A model generated the notes under the pieces. The model searched no databases. It was not told where the DNA came from and worked only from the letters and a program-made list of their open reading frames with translations. The position numbers and the translations under genes were made by a program. From positions 5,135,032 to 5,199,031 of the forward strand of contig NZ_CP058909.1 of NCBI RefSeq assembly GCF_013415905.1: a DNA stretch of 64,000 bases, written 5' to 3'. This DNA is from Halosimplex pelagicum. Lineage in GTDB: Archaea; Halobacteriota; Halobacteria; Halobacteriales; Haloarculaceae. Positions 17,001 to 24,958 of this stretch are shown here, piece by piece. Position 1 is the first letter of the stretch. Every line of letters begins with the position of its first letter.

Positions 17001-18062
17001 GGCACTCAACGCAGTCTTCAGCTGTCGGGCGACTCTGTCGGCGCGCCCTCTATCCGTTCGCGTCAGCACGGCGGCGCGTGCAGAGACACGGAGCGTCCGC
17101 TGTGGGTCGCGCTCGGTGATGGCCTCGATTCGCTTGCGATCCGACGCCGGCGGCGTGTATTGCTCGCGCTCCTCCTCGGTGCGCGGTGAGACGGCCTCCC
17201 AGAGGCGCGCTCCCAGCGTGGCCGTCCCGTGTTCGAGATCGTGGATGTAGTCGTCCGCTTGCTCGCTCCAGTCGTCGTGGGCTTCACAGACCAACTGGTA
17301 GACGACCGGGACCGAGGCGTTGGACATCGTCTCGATCAGCGGTGCGATCGACGGCCCGGACGATCCGTCGTTTTGACGCTGTGACGCGTTCGATCGATGG
17401 GTCGATGTCTGTGAGCGACGGGTCGAGGGATTCGAGCGACGACTCGACCCTGTCCCACCGGCAAACGACATCAGGGGCGTCTGCCAGTCGCGACTGCGCT
17501 TCGTTCGGCCGTAGTATTCGACACCCGCGACGTACGGATGGACCGTCGTATCGACCACCTCGCCGGTCGGGAACGTGACCGAGTGTCGCCCTGTCTCCGG
17601 GTCGGCGATCGGCAGGAACTCCTCGACGTATCGGGGGTGCCACGTCACCTCCCGGAGTTCGTAGGTCGGCGGGAAACAGCGCCGGAGGAGGCCGGTCAGG
17701 TCCTCGATCAGGTCGGGGTGGTCCGTTCCGACGAGATACCGGATCTGGGGGTCGGGACGGCCGTCGGAGACGAGCAGCCACTCGACCTGTGGCACCTGTG
17801 TCGACCGCCGGAGCGTCGCGATCAGCCCGGTCTCCGTGTGCTCGGCGAGCAGTGCCTGTACCTGTTCCATCGCCCGCGTCACGGCCACCGGGTCGACCCC
17901 CGCCTCCGCGGGCCGGATCTCGATGTACGGTCGCGGCTCGATCCCGTCAGCGGCCGGCATGGACTCGGCCGCCTGCATCTCGTCCGGGACTGCGACCGGA
18001 AGTGCCGACGAGTCGGCCGTTGTTCGCTGTTCGGGTTCGCCCTCGGGCACGTCAGTCGCCAT
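14097..18062 (-). CDS. Large HerA/VirB4-like ATPase with nuclease-like C-terminus
   Basis: A 1321-aa protein. The N-terminal 480 residues are poorly conserved and hold a Ser/Arg-rich stretch near 230. Walker A, VVGDTGSGKSVLMEGG, is near residue 505 and Walker B, VIVFDFAG, near 730. YLEEARDVGG near 777 and SIALGLQFLEQL near 800 fit the HerA/VirB4/TraG class, where such ATPases pump DNA or protein. A Cys-rich zinc segment (C-C-x2-C..ECC) is near 1000-1030. Near 1235-1260, DVAGLDSEGNVVVTVEVER looks like a PD-(D/E)XK core. Relatives in haloarchaeal accessory DNA are called transfer-complex-like proteins. It may mobilise DNA or act in defence. Confidence 0.8.
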   Translation of the reverse strand: MATDVPEGEPEQRTTADSSALPVAVPDEMQAAESMPAADGIEPRPYIEIRPAEAGVDPVAVTRAMEQVQALLAEHTETGLIATLRRSTQVPQVEWLLVSDGRPDPQIRYLVGTDHPDLIEDLTGLLRRCFPPTYELREVTWHPRYVEEFLPIADPETGRHSVTFPTGEVVDTTVHPYVAGVEYYGRTKRSRDWQTPLMSFAGGTGSSRRSNPSTRRSQTSTHRSNASQRQNDGSSGPSIAPLIETMSNASVPVVYQLVCEAHDDWSEQADDYIHDLEHGTATLGARLWEAVSPRTEEEREQYTPPASDRKRIEAITERDPQRTLRVSARAAVLTRTDRGRADRVARQLKTALSAVDGPHHELRGEIVTDADLKPLGETPPGTALFEEVIERTVHSVTYESVSNKLPWNQFRSRGIVVAPAELPGLCLVDGTDLTPDGHRALATRPIEQTALMLPPPQQLMQYTPPGMALGMPLTHDRQPYGQPFYLKPSQQDRHLVVVGDTGSGKSVLMEGGMVTNAAATDGPEILFDYKGGGTAEEYLRAHYAEYGDLDDVLYFDLSRVLPAFSFFDIEPLLEAGVPREEARSRKAGHYAEILEGVMGAENYGKAAESVKAIDNHLRALYDPVHGSDTIDHDDLISALRQTQRGEAVPSTTDENLTDYFHSLDDLDRDVFNAILGGAVGRVENIATDGRLAPVFEHTPDERDGPDETETGDSTTAQPSFDFTELVDEDNVIVFDFAGMEGKAKRTLTLVILSNLWTALKARAQRRDHGDDPPQVNCYLEEARDVGGTKLLDTLLSEGRSFGLSIALGLQFLEQLESPDPENNTYQEALNETATFVVGNVSVDTDLPRVLATEAMSVEEVDKRLTGMSRGEWLVRPGTDFGEPAVRPFLAQSLAAPSGHPASDDPLSGAAERAFQAAFERVRDRTAATAGLRQHDAIETATDADASDDTDATDSDPDADTADSESAPQHAESIHPDLRTDTLLPHTRRMPDCVTYDDAADALCCAACHNRYDPSIDGMVRAIECCHSMEEVDADDIPICEFNLKLSPDEIVASEWSLTQLLFIQAVYNAEQRRYDPRAYDLKTDSMLRLEEYVGIDREELQPLLDADLVRHDTDHPHRLYSVSPDGRSVIGEAYRRGVDFGHGRGDLEESSEHVFGVEVGIELLEQQYRDDPESAVETVSPYHELTEGSLPAAAFMGDGSDIDEDATGYDRRRLDVAGLDSEGNVVVTVEVERVNNDVHRAVPEDYDKMAACDPAEAIWIVMARKDGHQVLSVLNDPPEGEPRVEKTYSRNTPPRDFRIDTPGMTAIYPAEYVRDTLLNDD

Positions 18063-18580
18063 CGATACCGGCCTCCGGTCGATGCGCTCTCAGTGGCATC
18101 CGTCTCCGCTGGCTGGGATGTGGACTGTCTCCCAAGCAAGTGAATCGGTACTGGGAACGACTCTGTGCGAGGAACTCGACCCAGGTCGATGGCACTCGAC
18201 CGTGCAGTCCTTGCGAGTTTCCCATCTGCTTTCCCCCTTCGTGTCCCATCCTAATGTTTTCGCATAATTTCAATGTAACTAACTAATGGCGGGGAATGGA
18301 GACTTTGGGAGAGTAATCGAGAGGGTAGCCACCGGACAGAGTAGCGCCCGGTGAGGGGCAACCAAACAAATTCTGGTCCGGCCACCAAGTGACGATACTG
18401 GCGAGAAGACTCGTTGGTTCCGCGAAGGAGGGGTCCAGAACGGACGAAGCATCGATTTTATTCGATGAGTGGAGAAGCGAGTACGAACTATGTGGCTTTC
18501 CAAAGATAGTTGTGAGAAGAAAACGCTTGGACCAATCAAAGTCATCGGCGCCGCAATTAGCCGATATAGAACCCTTAGAC
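18063..18580. other. Gene-poor gap at the border of the AT-rich island
   Basis: About 520 bp with no frame I can support. Short open frames on both strands lack haloarchaeal codon bias and acidic composition. The shift from GC-rich to AT-richer DNA occurs here, near 18.25 kb. It probably holds the 5' region of the ATPase gene and island junction sequence. Confidence 0.5.
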
Positions 18581-18799
18581 TTATGTCGACAACGCTTGGG
18601 CCACACCATGAGGTCCGTCCTCGTTTGCATGGACGACGATCTCCGCTAACTCCTCATCAGTGACGTAGCCGATTGGATCTTCTTGATTTCCCGCAACGAA
18701 CATTGTGGCAGCCAGAAAGTCTTCTAGAGGATTCTCTGGGTCGGGATGATTGCATACTGCTTCAATAGCAACCTGAGCACCTTTGGTAATCTGTGCCAT
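18581..18799 (-). CDS. Small acidic hypothetical protein
   Basis: A 72-aa acidic protein (MAQITKGAQVAIEAVCNHPD...), with no recognised family. Composition and an AT-rich stretch upstream of the ATG support it as a gene. It stands alone on the minus strand at the edge of the AT-rich island. Confidence 0.5.
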   Translation of the reverse strand: MAQITKGAQVAIEAVCNHPDPENPLEDFLAATMFVAGNQEDPIGYVTDEELAEIVVHANEDGPHGVAQALST

Positions 18800-19012
18800 T
18801 GCATATAGCCGTATCTTTTCGAAGTATTTGAGGTTTCACCATAAACCCGGAACATAACCGGGGTTGAGAGACGTATATCGGGAACTACACCTGTAGAGAA
18901 TCGCTGAATTGCCTCTCATCAGATGATCCTGCCCAGCTTTGTGATGGTAATCTGAGGGAGATCACTGGATATTGGGCGAACACTTTTCCCGGAATTCCTA
19001 TCACAGTATAGT

Positions 19013-19459
19013 ATGGATCCAGTCTCTGGCGCAGTGGTTGGAGGAGTTGCCCGAAGTCTATCAGACAAGACCCTAGAGAAGATATCAGCTCAGATTGCGG
19101 ATTCTCCTGACTTACAGAAGGAGAAAGAGATTAGAGAGAAGCTTGCCTCGTCTTCTTATCGGATTGGGCCGTGCCGTGTACAGCATATCACTGTGGATCT
19201 GCTTGGAGGAGCCACAGCGTTAAAACTGGAAATTAATGGACCAGGCCTTATTGGCGATCTTGCCCGTGAATACCATCTCACCGAGGTTGAGGAAATCAGA
19301 GAGATCGTCGAAAACACGGATTCAGGTGGGTTTGAAGCTGTTCAACAGGTAGGCGACGAGCTGATCGAGGAGGTTTATTTAGTAGTCCATTCCTCAGACC
19401 CTCACGAGATCCACAATATGTTATTCGAGTTCTGCGAGAGTGTAGGTCGTCGATTGTAG
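19013..19459 (+). CDS. Hypothetical protein of the AT-rich island
   Basis: A 148-aa protein (MDPVSGAVVGGVARSLSDKTLEKISAQ...). The N-terminus is a helix with a Gly-rich start; the rest alternates beta and helix and is acidic. I do not recognise a family. Third positions are less GC-rich than in core genes, as in the neighbouring HEPN gene 130 bp downstream, so the two were probably acquired together. Confidence 0.65.
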   Translation: MDPVSGAVVGGVARSLSDKTLEKISAQIADSPDLQKEKEIREKLASSSYRIGPCRVQHITVDLLGGATALKLEINGPGLIGDLAREYHLTEVEEIREIVENTDSGGFEAVQQVGDELIEEVYLVVHSSDPHEIHNMLFEFCESVGRRL

Positions 19460-19589
19460 TGAAGAAAATGCAATTTGAAGCTCGTAGATTTCAGAGCAAA
19501 TTAGGCCAGGCATGAGTGTTAATTGTCCTAAATTTAGATATTGATCGTGCCTTTATACAAAGCGCCCAAAATCACCTCTCAGCACACTA

Positions 19590-20960
19590 ATGTCGACATC
19601 TCGGAGCTATATCGATCATCATTCATGGGTCTTCAGCCGAACAGCTGAATTAGATATTGAAGAGGACTCTGTGAAAATAGAAATTTGGCTAACTGAAGGT
19701 GGGAAGTTAGAAATTGAGACCGTAGAGCCCCCAGAAGGCCACTTGAAAGACGGAGTCTACGGAACATTAACAGGGAAAACAGATCAAGGTGAGAAAATCA
19801 TTGCGAAGAACGTACTATCTGGCCCGCTTACAGGCGTTCAATCACTTTCTACAATAGAGATAATTCCAGATGAGAGTTGGTCAACCAGAGGAGAATCTGT
19901 GGAAGCGATAGCAGATGTTCTTGGCTTCCAGTGCTCGAGACATCCCGATCACTGTAACCCCGATTCCGATCTTGACCTAATCGAACGAACTGATTTCCGA
20001 GCGGGTGGAGGCAACCGTGCAAATTGGTCTATGGCTTTTGAACCTTTTGACGATTATGCTACCAGGGTAAATTCAATCCAAGAATACCATAATTTGGTTC
20101 GGACTGGAAATTTACGATTTGAGCTTGATGGAGTGTATGGCGGGGTAGGAAGAATATCAGATTTTATCTCTGAGAGATTAGAAGAAATTACTTGGTTGAG
20201 TTCCTATATTCAGGGAACCATCCCCTCTACACCTCTTCTCAGATTGTATGAGCCTGAAAGCAGTGGTTCAGAGGATAATCCTTCGCCAGTTTATGTAAAG
20301 GCTCGAAGTGTCCAGTCTAATATCGGAAGCAGCTGTCGTAAACGTCACTTATTACTAAGAACTGGCCGCGAGCTTCCTTTGTTCTTGGATCGAGCGTATG
20401 AGAACTTTATTGATAAAGAAGAAGATCTCAACTTGAAAGAAGTTTTTGGGCTATCAGTTGATTCTCTTAATACTCGGCGACCTATCGATCCTAGGTTTGT
20501 GAATCTATGCGTTGCTATTGAGATGCTCGCAAACCAGTATTCTACTGATCAAGGTGATACAGAGAAACAGATAAAATTACTAGTGGATGGATTAGAGGTT
20601 GAGTTCAAGGATTTAATCAATGTAACGGGAAGTTTTCCCACAGAGCACCACCCCCGGCTGTACCAAAACCACCAAAACCAACTACAGGAATACAGATATT
20701 CCAATACCTTAACGAATACTAAAGCAGTCGAAAACTGTTTGCCAGCCCCTCAAGAGAAAGTTCTTGAGTATTTCTGGTATCCGGCCCGGAATAAAGTGAT
20801 CCACGGAAATACGAATATTTCAGTCCACAATATATCGACTGATTATGAATCCTTACTTGTTCTTGTACGAAGGATTCTTCGTGAAATCCTACTAGAAGGG
20901 AATACAGATGGACTACGTGGTCTGCAAGAATTTGAGGCAAATGAATTAGCTTGGTTCTGA
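19590..20960 (+). CDS. ApeA-like HEPN-domain protein, candidate abortive-infection RNase
   Basis: A 456-aa protein. The N-terminal ~280 residues are a beta-rich domain (for example KIEIWLTEGGKLEIETVEPP, VYGTLTG). The C-terminal ~150 residues are helical, with RFVNLCVAIEMLAN near 310 and PARNKVIHG near 398-406. This gives the R-N-x3-H catalytic motif of HEPN ribonucleases intact. The layout matches ApeA-type anti-phage proteins, in which an N-terminal sensor controls a HEPN tRNA or mRNA nuclease. AT-rich codon use indicates transfer. The HEPN call is firm; the ApeA assignment is moderate. Confidence 0.72.
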   Translation: MSTSRSYIDHHSWVFSRTAELDIEEDSVKIEIWLTEGGKLEIETVEPPEGHLKDGVYGTLTGKTDQGEKIIAKNVLSGPLTGVQSLSTIEIIPDESWSTRGESVEAIADVLGFQCSRHPDHCNPDSDLDLIERTDFRAGGGNRANWSMAFEPFDDYATRVNSIQEYHNLVRTGNLRFELDGVYGGVGRISDFISERLEEITWLSSYIQGTIPSTPLLRLYEPESSGSEDNPSPVYVKARSVQSNIGSSCRKRHLLLRTGRELPLFLDRAYENFIDKEEDLNLKEVFGLSVDSLNTRRPIDPRFVNLCVAIEMLANQYSTDQGDTEKQIKLLVDGLEVEFKDLINVTGSFPTEHHPRLYQNHQNQLQEYRYSNTLTNTKAVENCLPAPQEKVLEYFWYPARNKVIHGNTNISVHNISTDYESLLVLVRRILREILLEGNTDGLRGLQEFEANELAWF

Positions 20961-21007
20961 TTTTATGATTGATAAGATTATTGCAGGCTAACTCGTTTGC
21001 CTCAATC

Positions 21008-21634
21008 ATGAAGGAGGATCAAGAGAAATTGCTTGTAGGTACAGGAGTTGTCGTTATCTGGTTCCTTCTCTCACGGTCTCTTGCGAACTGGATCACGGAC
21101 AACTACTACCTGATAGAGTCCATCTCCTTACTGCTGATCTTCGGTCTGCTCTACGAAGTCTGGACGTCCACCGGCGGCAAAGAAGACTTCCTGGATATTC
21201 TGATATTCATTGGAGACGAATTTCACCGGACATGGGCACAGATCGGGCTTCTGTTCGGAGTAACCAGCCTTGTGTACACCTCAATGATAGTACGACAGGC
21301 GGTAGAAGCCCGTTTTGGCCCGCTTGCAGTAGTGCAATTGCTGGCAATTATCGGGATCATCAGCCGGGCCTTCGTGAATGTCCGCGCCGAGAAGGATCCT
21401 TGGGCGATTCTGAATGGTGAGCGAGATACGTATCTGGTCTATGCAGCCGGTCTCCTGGCGTTGGTACTCTCTTACGTTATTCGAGGTACTTACAGCCCGT
21501 TCTCGACGATACACAACGCCGTGGTGATCTTCCTGTCGACGCTTCTCCCTGCGGCCTATCTCTACGTATTTGCGGCAGGCAAGGACCTACCGTCGCTGAA
21601 AGATTTATTCAGCATGGAAAGGAGAACAAGATAG
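21008..21634 (+). CDS. Multi-pass membrane protein next to the HEPN gene
   Basis: A 208-aa protein from the ATG at 21008 (MKEDQEKLLVG); a TTG at 20969 is in frame but unlikely. Four to six hydrophobic segments are visible: VVVIWFLLSRSL, LIESISLLLIFGLLYEVW, IGLLFGVTSLVY, LAVVQLLAIIGII, YLVYAAGLLALVLSYVI and AVVIFLSTLLPAAYLYVF. It has no recognised family. It lies 47 bp after the HEPN gene on the same strand and may be a partner, but composition is somewhat more GC-rich than that gene. Confidence 0.7.
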   Translation: MKEDQEKLLVGTGVVVIWFLLSRSLANWITDNYYLIESISLLLIFGLLYEVWTSTGGKEDFLDILIFIGDEFHRTWAQIGLLFGVTSLVYTSMIVRQAVEARFGPLAVVQLLAIIGIISRAFVNVRAEKDPWAILNGERDTYLVYAAGLLALVLSYVIRGTYSPFSTIHNAVVIFLSTLLPAAYLYVFAAGKDLPSLKDLFSMERRTR

Positions 21635-21684
21635 ATATCAGGCCATCCCATCTATTTATCTTTCTGTATGAGAGATGAGTCTGC

Positions 21685-22281
21685 ATGGGGCTGTTCGATA
21701 ATGCAAGTGAAGATGATATCATATTGGAGAACGCAGATCTTGACTGCGAGCCGCAAAATGATTATGTCTCAAAGAAACGTGTAAAGAAAATCGATGAGTA
21801 CTTAGAACCTGGCGAAAAGGTCCACTTCTTTGCGACAGATTCTGGCGGCCAGCTGAAAATCGATGGTGAACAGCAAAGCGTGCTCAACCTTACTACCGCC
21901 GTAACTGATCGCCGTGTTCTATTCAAGCATGGAAAAATGATTGGGTCAAAACAGACCTCCATCGACTACAAGGACATTTCCTCAGTGGAAGTCAGCTTCG
22001 GCATGGTCCAAAAAAGATTAAACTTAGAAACAGATTCCAAAGTATTCGGGCTTGGCGTAGGTCAAATCGATAAGGACGAGGTCCAAGATATGGCGAAGTT
22101 CGTCCGAGAGAAGTGCCGAAAGACTGGGAAGACAAGAAACGAGGATTCGGATGGAAATTCATCTCCGGATGAAGAAGACGCGTTAGATAAACTTGAGAGG
22201 TTAGGAGATCTCCGAGATAGAGGCGTCGTCACCGAGGAAGAATTCGAAGAGAAAAAGCAATCGTTGCTCGACCAGATCTAG
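21685..22281 (+). CDS. PH-domain / SHOCT-domain protein
   Basis: A 198-aa protein. Residues about 35-150 form a bacterial PH-like beta barrel (YLEPGEKVHFFATDSGG, VTDRRVLFKHGK, ISSVEVSFG). The last 35 residues are a SHOCT motif (DALDKLERLGDLRDRGVVTEEEFEEKKQSLL), a short oligomerisation helix pair seen in many prokaryotic proteins of unknown role. Its TAG and the stop of the convergent gene share the palindrome CTAG at 22278-22281. Confidence 0.8.
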   Translation: MGLFDNASEDDIILENADLDCEPQNDYVSKKRVKKIDEYLEPGEKVHFFATDSGGQLKIDGEQQSVLNLTTAVTDRRVLFKHGKMIGSKQTSIDYKDISSVEVSFGMVQKRLNLETDSKVFGLGVGQIDKDEVQDMAKFVREKCRKTGKTRNEDSDGNSSPDEEDALDKLERLGDLRDRGVVTEEEFEEKKQSLLDQI

Positions 22282-22703
22282 AGTGCCAGAATAATTAGTA
22301 GTAGAACAAACACTGTAACAACTACGGCCAACTGTTCATTTGTAAGCGGTATATCTATTTCACTAGTTCCTGAGACCAACTTGTCGGGAAGCTGACTGCG
22401 GTAGTTATTATTGCTGGGAGAATGGTCATGAACTGCCTCGGCACAGTCTACGCAGAGAATATGTCCCGCGACATTAGGAGCGTTTGAGTCCGAATCTGAC
22501 CCAGAGAGTTCTATTTCTGCGCTCCAGTTACCTGCTTTTTCACCACGGATAGAAACATCCCCTTCACCAATCAAGACGGCATATCCTGATTTCGCCATTT
22601 CATCTTCTGGGATATCTACTCCCAAGCCTACTTCAGATCCGCATAAATGGCAGTTTTCGATCTGATATGAGACTGTCTCTGTAACTGCGCTTTCTCGACT
22701 CAT
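22278..22703 (-). CDS. Zinc-ribbon protein with C-terminal membrane anchor
   Basis: A 141-aa protein from the ATG at 22703 (MSRESAVTETV). Two Cys pairs, CHLC near residue 18 and CVDC near 85, bracket a beta-rich domain. The C-terminus (LAVVVTVFVLLLIILAL) is a single membrane span, which would make it a tail-anchored protein. Its ATG overlaps the stop of the 104-aa paralogue upstream (ATGA). The role is unknown. Confidence 0.7.
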   Translation of the reverse strand: MSRESAVTETVSYQIENCHLCGSEVGLGVDIPEDEMAKSGYAVLIGEGDVSIRGEKAGNWSAEIELSGSDSDSNAPNVAGHILCVDCAEAVHDHSPSNNNYRSQLPDKLVSGTSEIDIPLTNEQLAVVVTVFVLLLIILAL

Positions 22704-23014
22704 TGGTCTGGTTCGAAATTGTACAAGGACTTTGCGCAACTTGGACAGAGATACGACTGGTTAATTTCGCTTGTAGACTCCAGTCCGAAAAGTTTCACGA
22801 GCACTTTGGGAATACGGTAGTCCTGTGATGTGATGTTTGCGCCAGTCGTCTCCAGGGTCATATTCTCTCCTCCGGTTACGACAGTCGGTACTCCTTTCGG
22901 CAAATTATCTACATTCTCCATATCAGTGTCAACAAATACCTCATCGCTACAGTTAGTGCATGCTGCTGAATCATATTCAACCGATTTGGAGACGACTGTC
23001 TCCCTTGTAGCCAT
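22700..23014 (-). CDS. Zinc-ribbon protein, paralogue of the next gene
   Basis: A 104-aa protein with the same plan as its neighbour: CTNC near residue 19, a beta-rich middle, and CPSC near 92. It has no membrane span. The two genes form a coupled pair and are probably the soluble and anchored halves of one unit. The family is not recognised; AT-rich codon use. Confidence 0.7.
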   Translation of the reverse strand: MATRETVVSKSVEYDSAACTNCSDEVFVDTDMENVDNLPKGVPTVVTGGENMTLETTGANITSQDYRIPKVLVKLFGLESTSEINQSYLCPSCAKSLYNFEPDQ

Positions 23015-23168
23015 GTAAGTGGATTATTCTATCGGACTATATCATGCTTGCGCTCAGCTTTTTAATAGTATAATACCGATGGAGGCAGCCGACAGTTCCC
23101 TATGAACTCGGTAAGATTTTTGGCACCTGTAATGGATGTATCATATAGGTATGCCGTTGCAGAAGCGG

Positions 23169-23297
23169 TGGAGTACGTATAGCAACCTCAATATCCCGAA
23201 CCAGATCGGGGTTTACGAACTGGGGTGGAACAATAATATCGTGTACATTGGGCTCTGGTGAATCGCTGTACAGTGTCGGCTTCACCGTCAGAACTAG
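23169..23297 (+). pseudogene. GIY-YIG endonuclease remnant
   Basis: One frame reads NLNIPNQIGVYELGWNNN, then IVYIGLW, a stop at 23259-23261, and then AVQCRLHRQN before a second stop. The G-V-Y...Y-I-G spacing and the following Q-x-R-L-x-R are those of a GIY-YIG nuclease N-terminus. With an internal stop and no downstream domain, it is a decayed piece. Apart from it, the 23015-23327 gap shows nothing. Confidence 0.5.
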
Positions 23298-23327
23298 GAA
23301 GTTGAAGCGGGAAACCGCCGATGATCC

Positions 23328-23627
23328 ATGTCGAAGATCCCCCGCTTCACGAAGAAAGCGGTCCAGTTAGCTAAAAATACTGTTGGTGAGCGAGGCGAAG
23401 CCGAGTATGCTGTGGTGTCGCTGCACTGTCTGCGGGTTTACCTAGAAAAATCCTACCGAGAAGCACTTGATTTGCTGAGCGAGATGCCACAAATACTCGG
23501 GGAGATCGGCTTCAACGCGGCCGATCTCCCCGATCACTCGACGCTAGTCAAGTGGTTTGACAGAATCAAGACAGCGCTCTGGCGATTCACCACGGCCCCT
23601 ATTCCTCATTCGAGAGAAATGGAATGA
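23328..23627 (+). pseudogene. IS5-family transposase remnant
   Basis: The 99-aa frame matches the N-terminal part of haloarchaeal IS5 transposases (MSKIPRFTKKAVQLAKNTVG, LSEMPQILGEIG, STLVKWFDRIK). A short segment after GERGE seems deleted, and the whole DDE catalytic part is missing. The break with the adjacent IS630 remnant lies near 23.6 kb. Confidence 0.75.
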
Positions 23628-23679
23628 CCAAGGTAAAATCAACGTGAATTCCGAGAAAGACGGGTCTGTAACCAGAAAG

Positions 23680-24382
23680 AGATGGGTGGCTGCCTAGTGG
23701 GAGAAGACGATTATGAAGATATTCTAAAGGTAGACTGGATTGAGCTCGACGACACTGTCTACCGTGTCTCCAGTCTTTACGGCGACATCGTGGACGGATT
23801 GAGTTATCAAAAACCACGCCGTGCAGCCGCCGAGGCCGAGAAGCCGACCAAGAAGAATTCCACGACGAGATCAAAAAAAAGCGAGCGGAGATGGACGCCA
23901 AAATAGTCTGTATCGACCAAACCAAGAAATCAGCGCAGGTCGAGCCGCGTGCTGCGTGGTTTCCGCGCGGCACGCGGCCGAGCGTCGAACTGTCCGGCCA
24001 ACGCGACTGGACGTGTCTGCTTGGCACGATTACCGAAGACGGCGACTGGTTTTTCTCACGGTTCACCGAGTACGTCACCGCCGATCATGCAAAACATTTC
24101 ATCCTCGCGTTATGCGAAGAGTTCGAAGAAGACTTGATCGTCGTGCTGGATGGAGCGCCGTACTTTCAGGCGTCGGCCGTCACGGACCTGGCGGCCCGTG
24201 ACGACCTCGCCTCCGTCACGTTACCGGCGTATTCGCCGGAACTCAATCCTGTTGAAGAGTGCTGACGGCAGCTCCAAGACGCTCTCAGCAACCGGTTCTT
24301 CGACTCGCTTGAGCAACTGACCACCGCGATCGATACCAATCTCGACCAACTTTCGGTTCCAAACGTGAGTGATTATTTCTAA
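23680..24382 (+). pseudogene. IS630-family transposase remnant, frameshifted and with a nonsense codon
   Basis: The N-terminal portion begins inside the helix-turn-helix region near 23680 (DWIELDDTVYRVSSLYG, DGLSYQKPRRAAAEAEKPT), then shifts frame near 23850. The reading continues as EEFHDEIKKKRAEMDAKIVCIDQTKKSAQVEP and a DDE core (CLLGTITEDG, VVLDGAPYFQASA, PAYSPELNPVEEC). A TGA at 24263-24265 replaces the expected Trp codon. The frame resumes to a natural stop at 24380-24382. It is a dead element. Confidence 0.8.
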
Positions 24383-24958
24383 TGTCTACTATATTATTAG
24401 AAGACAGAAATCGCAAGGAATCAGCCAAGAGAGACCTGTCTTTTACCGGCGTGGAAGAGCCACTCAGTCGGCCGCTCTGAAGGGTTCGCCCAACAGGGGC
24501 GGTCGTCACACCCGCCATGGCTCAATGCATGTCCGCGGTCACCGAGGGTAGGGACGGGCCGGCGCTCGGCTCTCGCGAGAACTTTGCCGCCCCAGAATCC
24601 GACGAGTACGACCCCGAGCGTACTACTCGCGACGACACTCGCCCCTCGAACCACGCCGCCAGCACCGACCAGAAACTCGCCAGATACGCCTACGAACTCC
24701 TCCTGAGCGGACAGTCCCAGTACTGTCCCGAGCGCGCCGACCAGGAGGAACCCGACGGCGAACTCGGCGAGAAGGAGATCACGCCCAAAGAGCAAGACCA
24801 GGGTCGGCGCGTCTTCGAGCTACTGACGCCGGTCTACCGGCGCACCTGCCCAGACTGCGGCCTTTTGAGATTGTGGCCTTAGCCACACCCCTATTACGAG
24901 GAGCTCGAGGTACTGTATCGACGCAATATCTACAGCCTCAGTCTCTCAACGTCGCTGT
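24383..24958. other. Unclear stretch downstream of mutS, possible broken membrane-protein gene
   Basis: About 575 bp between the IS630 remnant and mutS. A minus-strand frame (24795 to 24421) reads LLLAEFAVGFLLVGALGTVLG and STLGVVLVGFWGGKV, like two membrane segments, and ends in unlike sequence toward the IS side, so it could be a truncated membrane-protein gene. The opposite strand (24517-24882) is also open and ends with CPDCG. I cannot decide between them; at most one is real. Confidence 0.35.

Noticed and set aside
18279..18545. 88-aa minus-strand frame in the 18.06-18.58 kb gap
   Set aside because: Basic, Ser/Pro-rich composition and no recognisable feature; probably chance.
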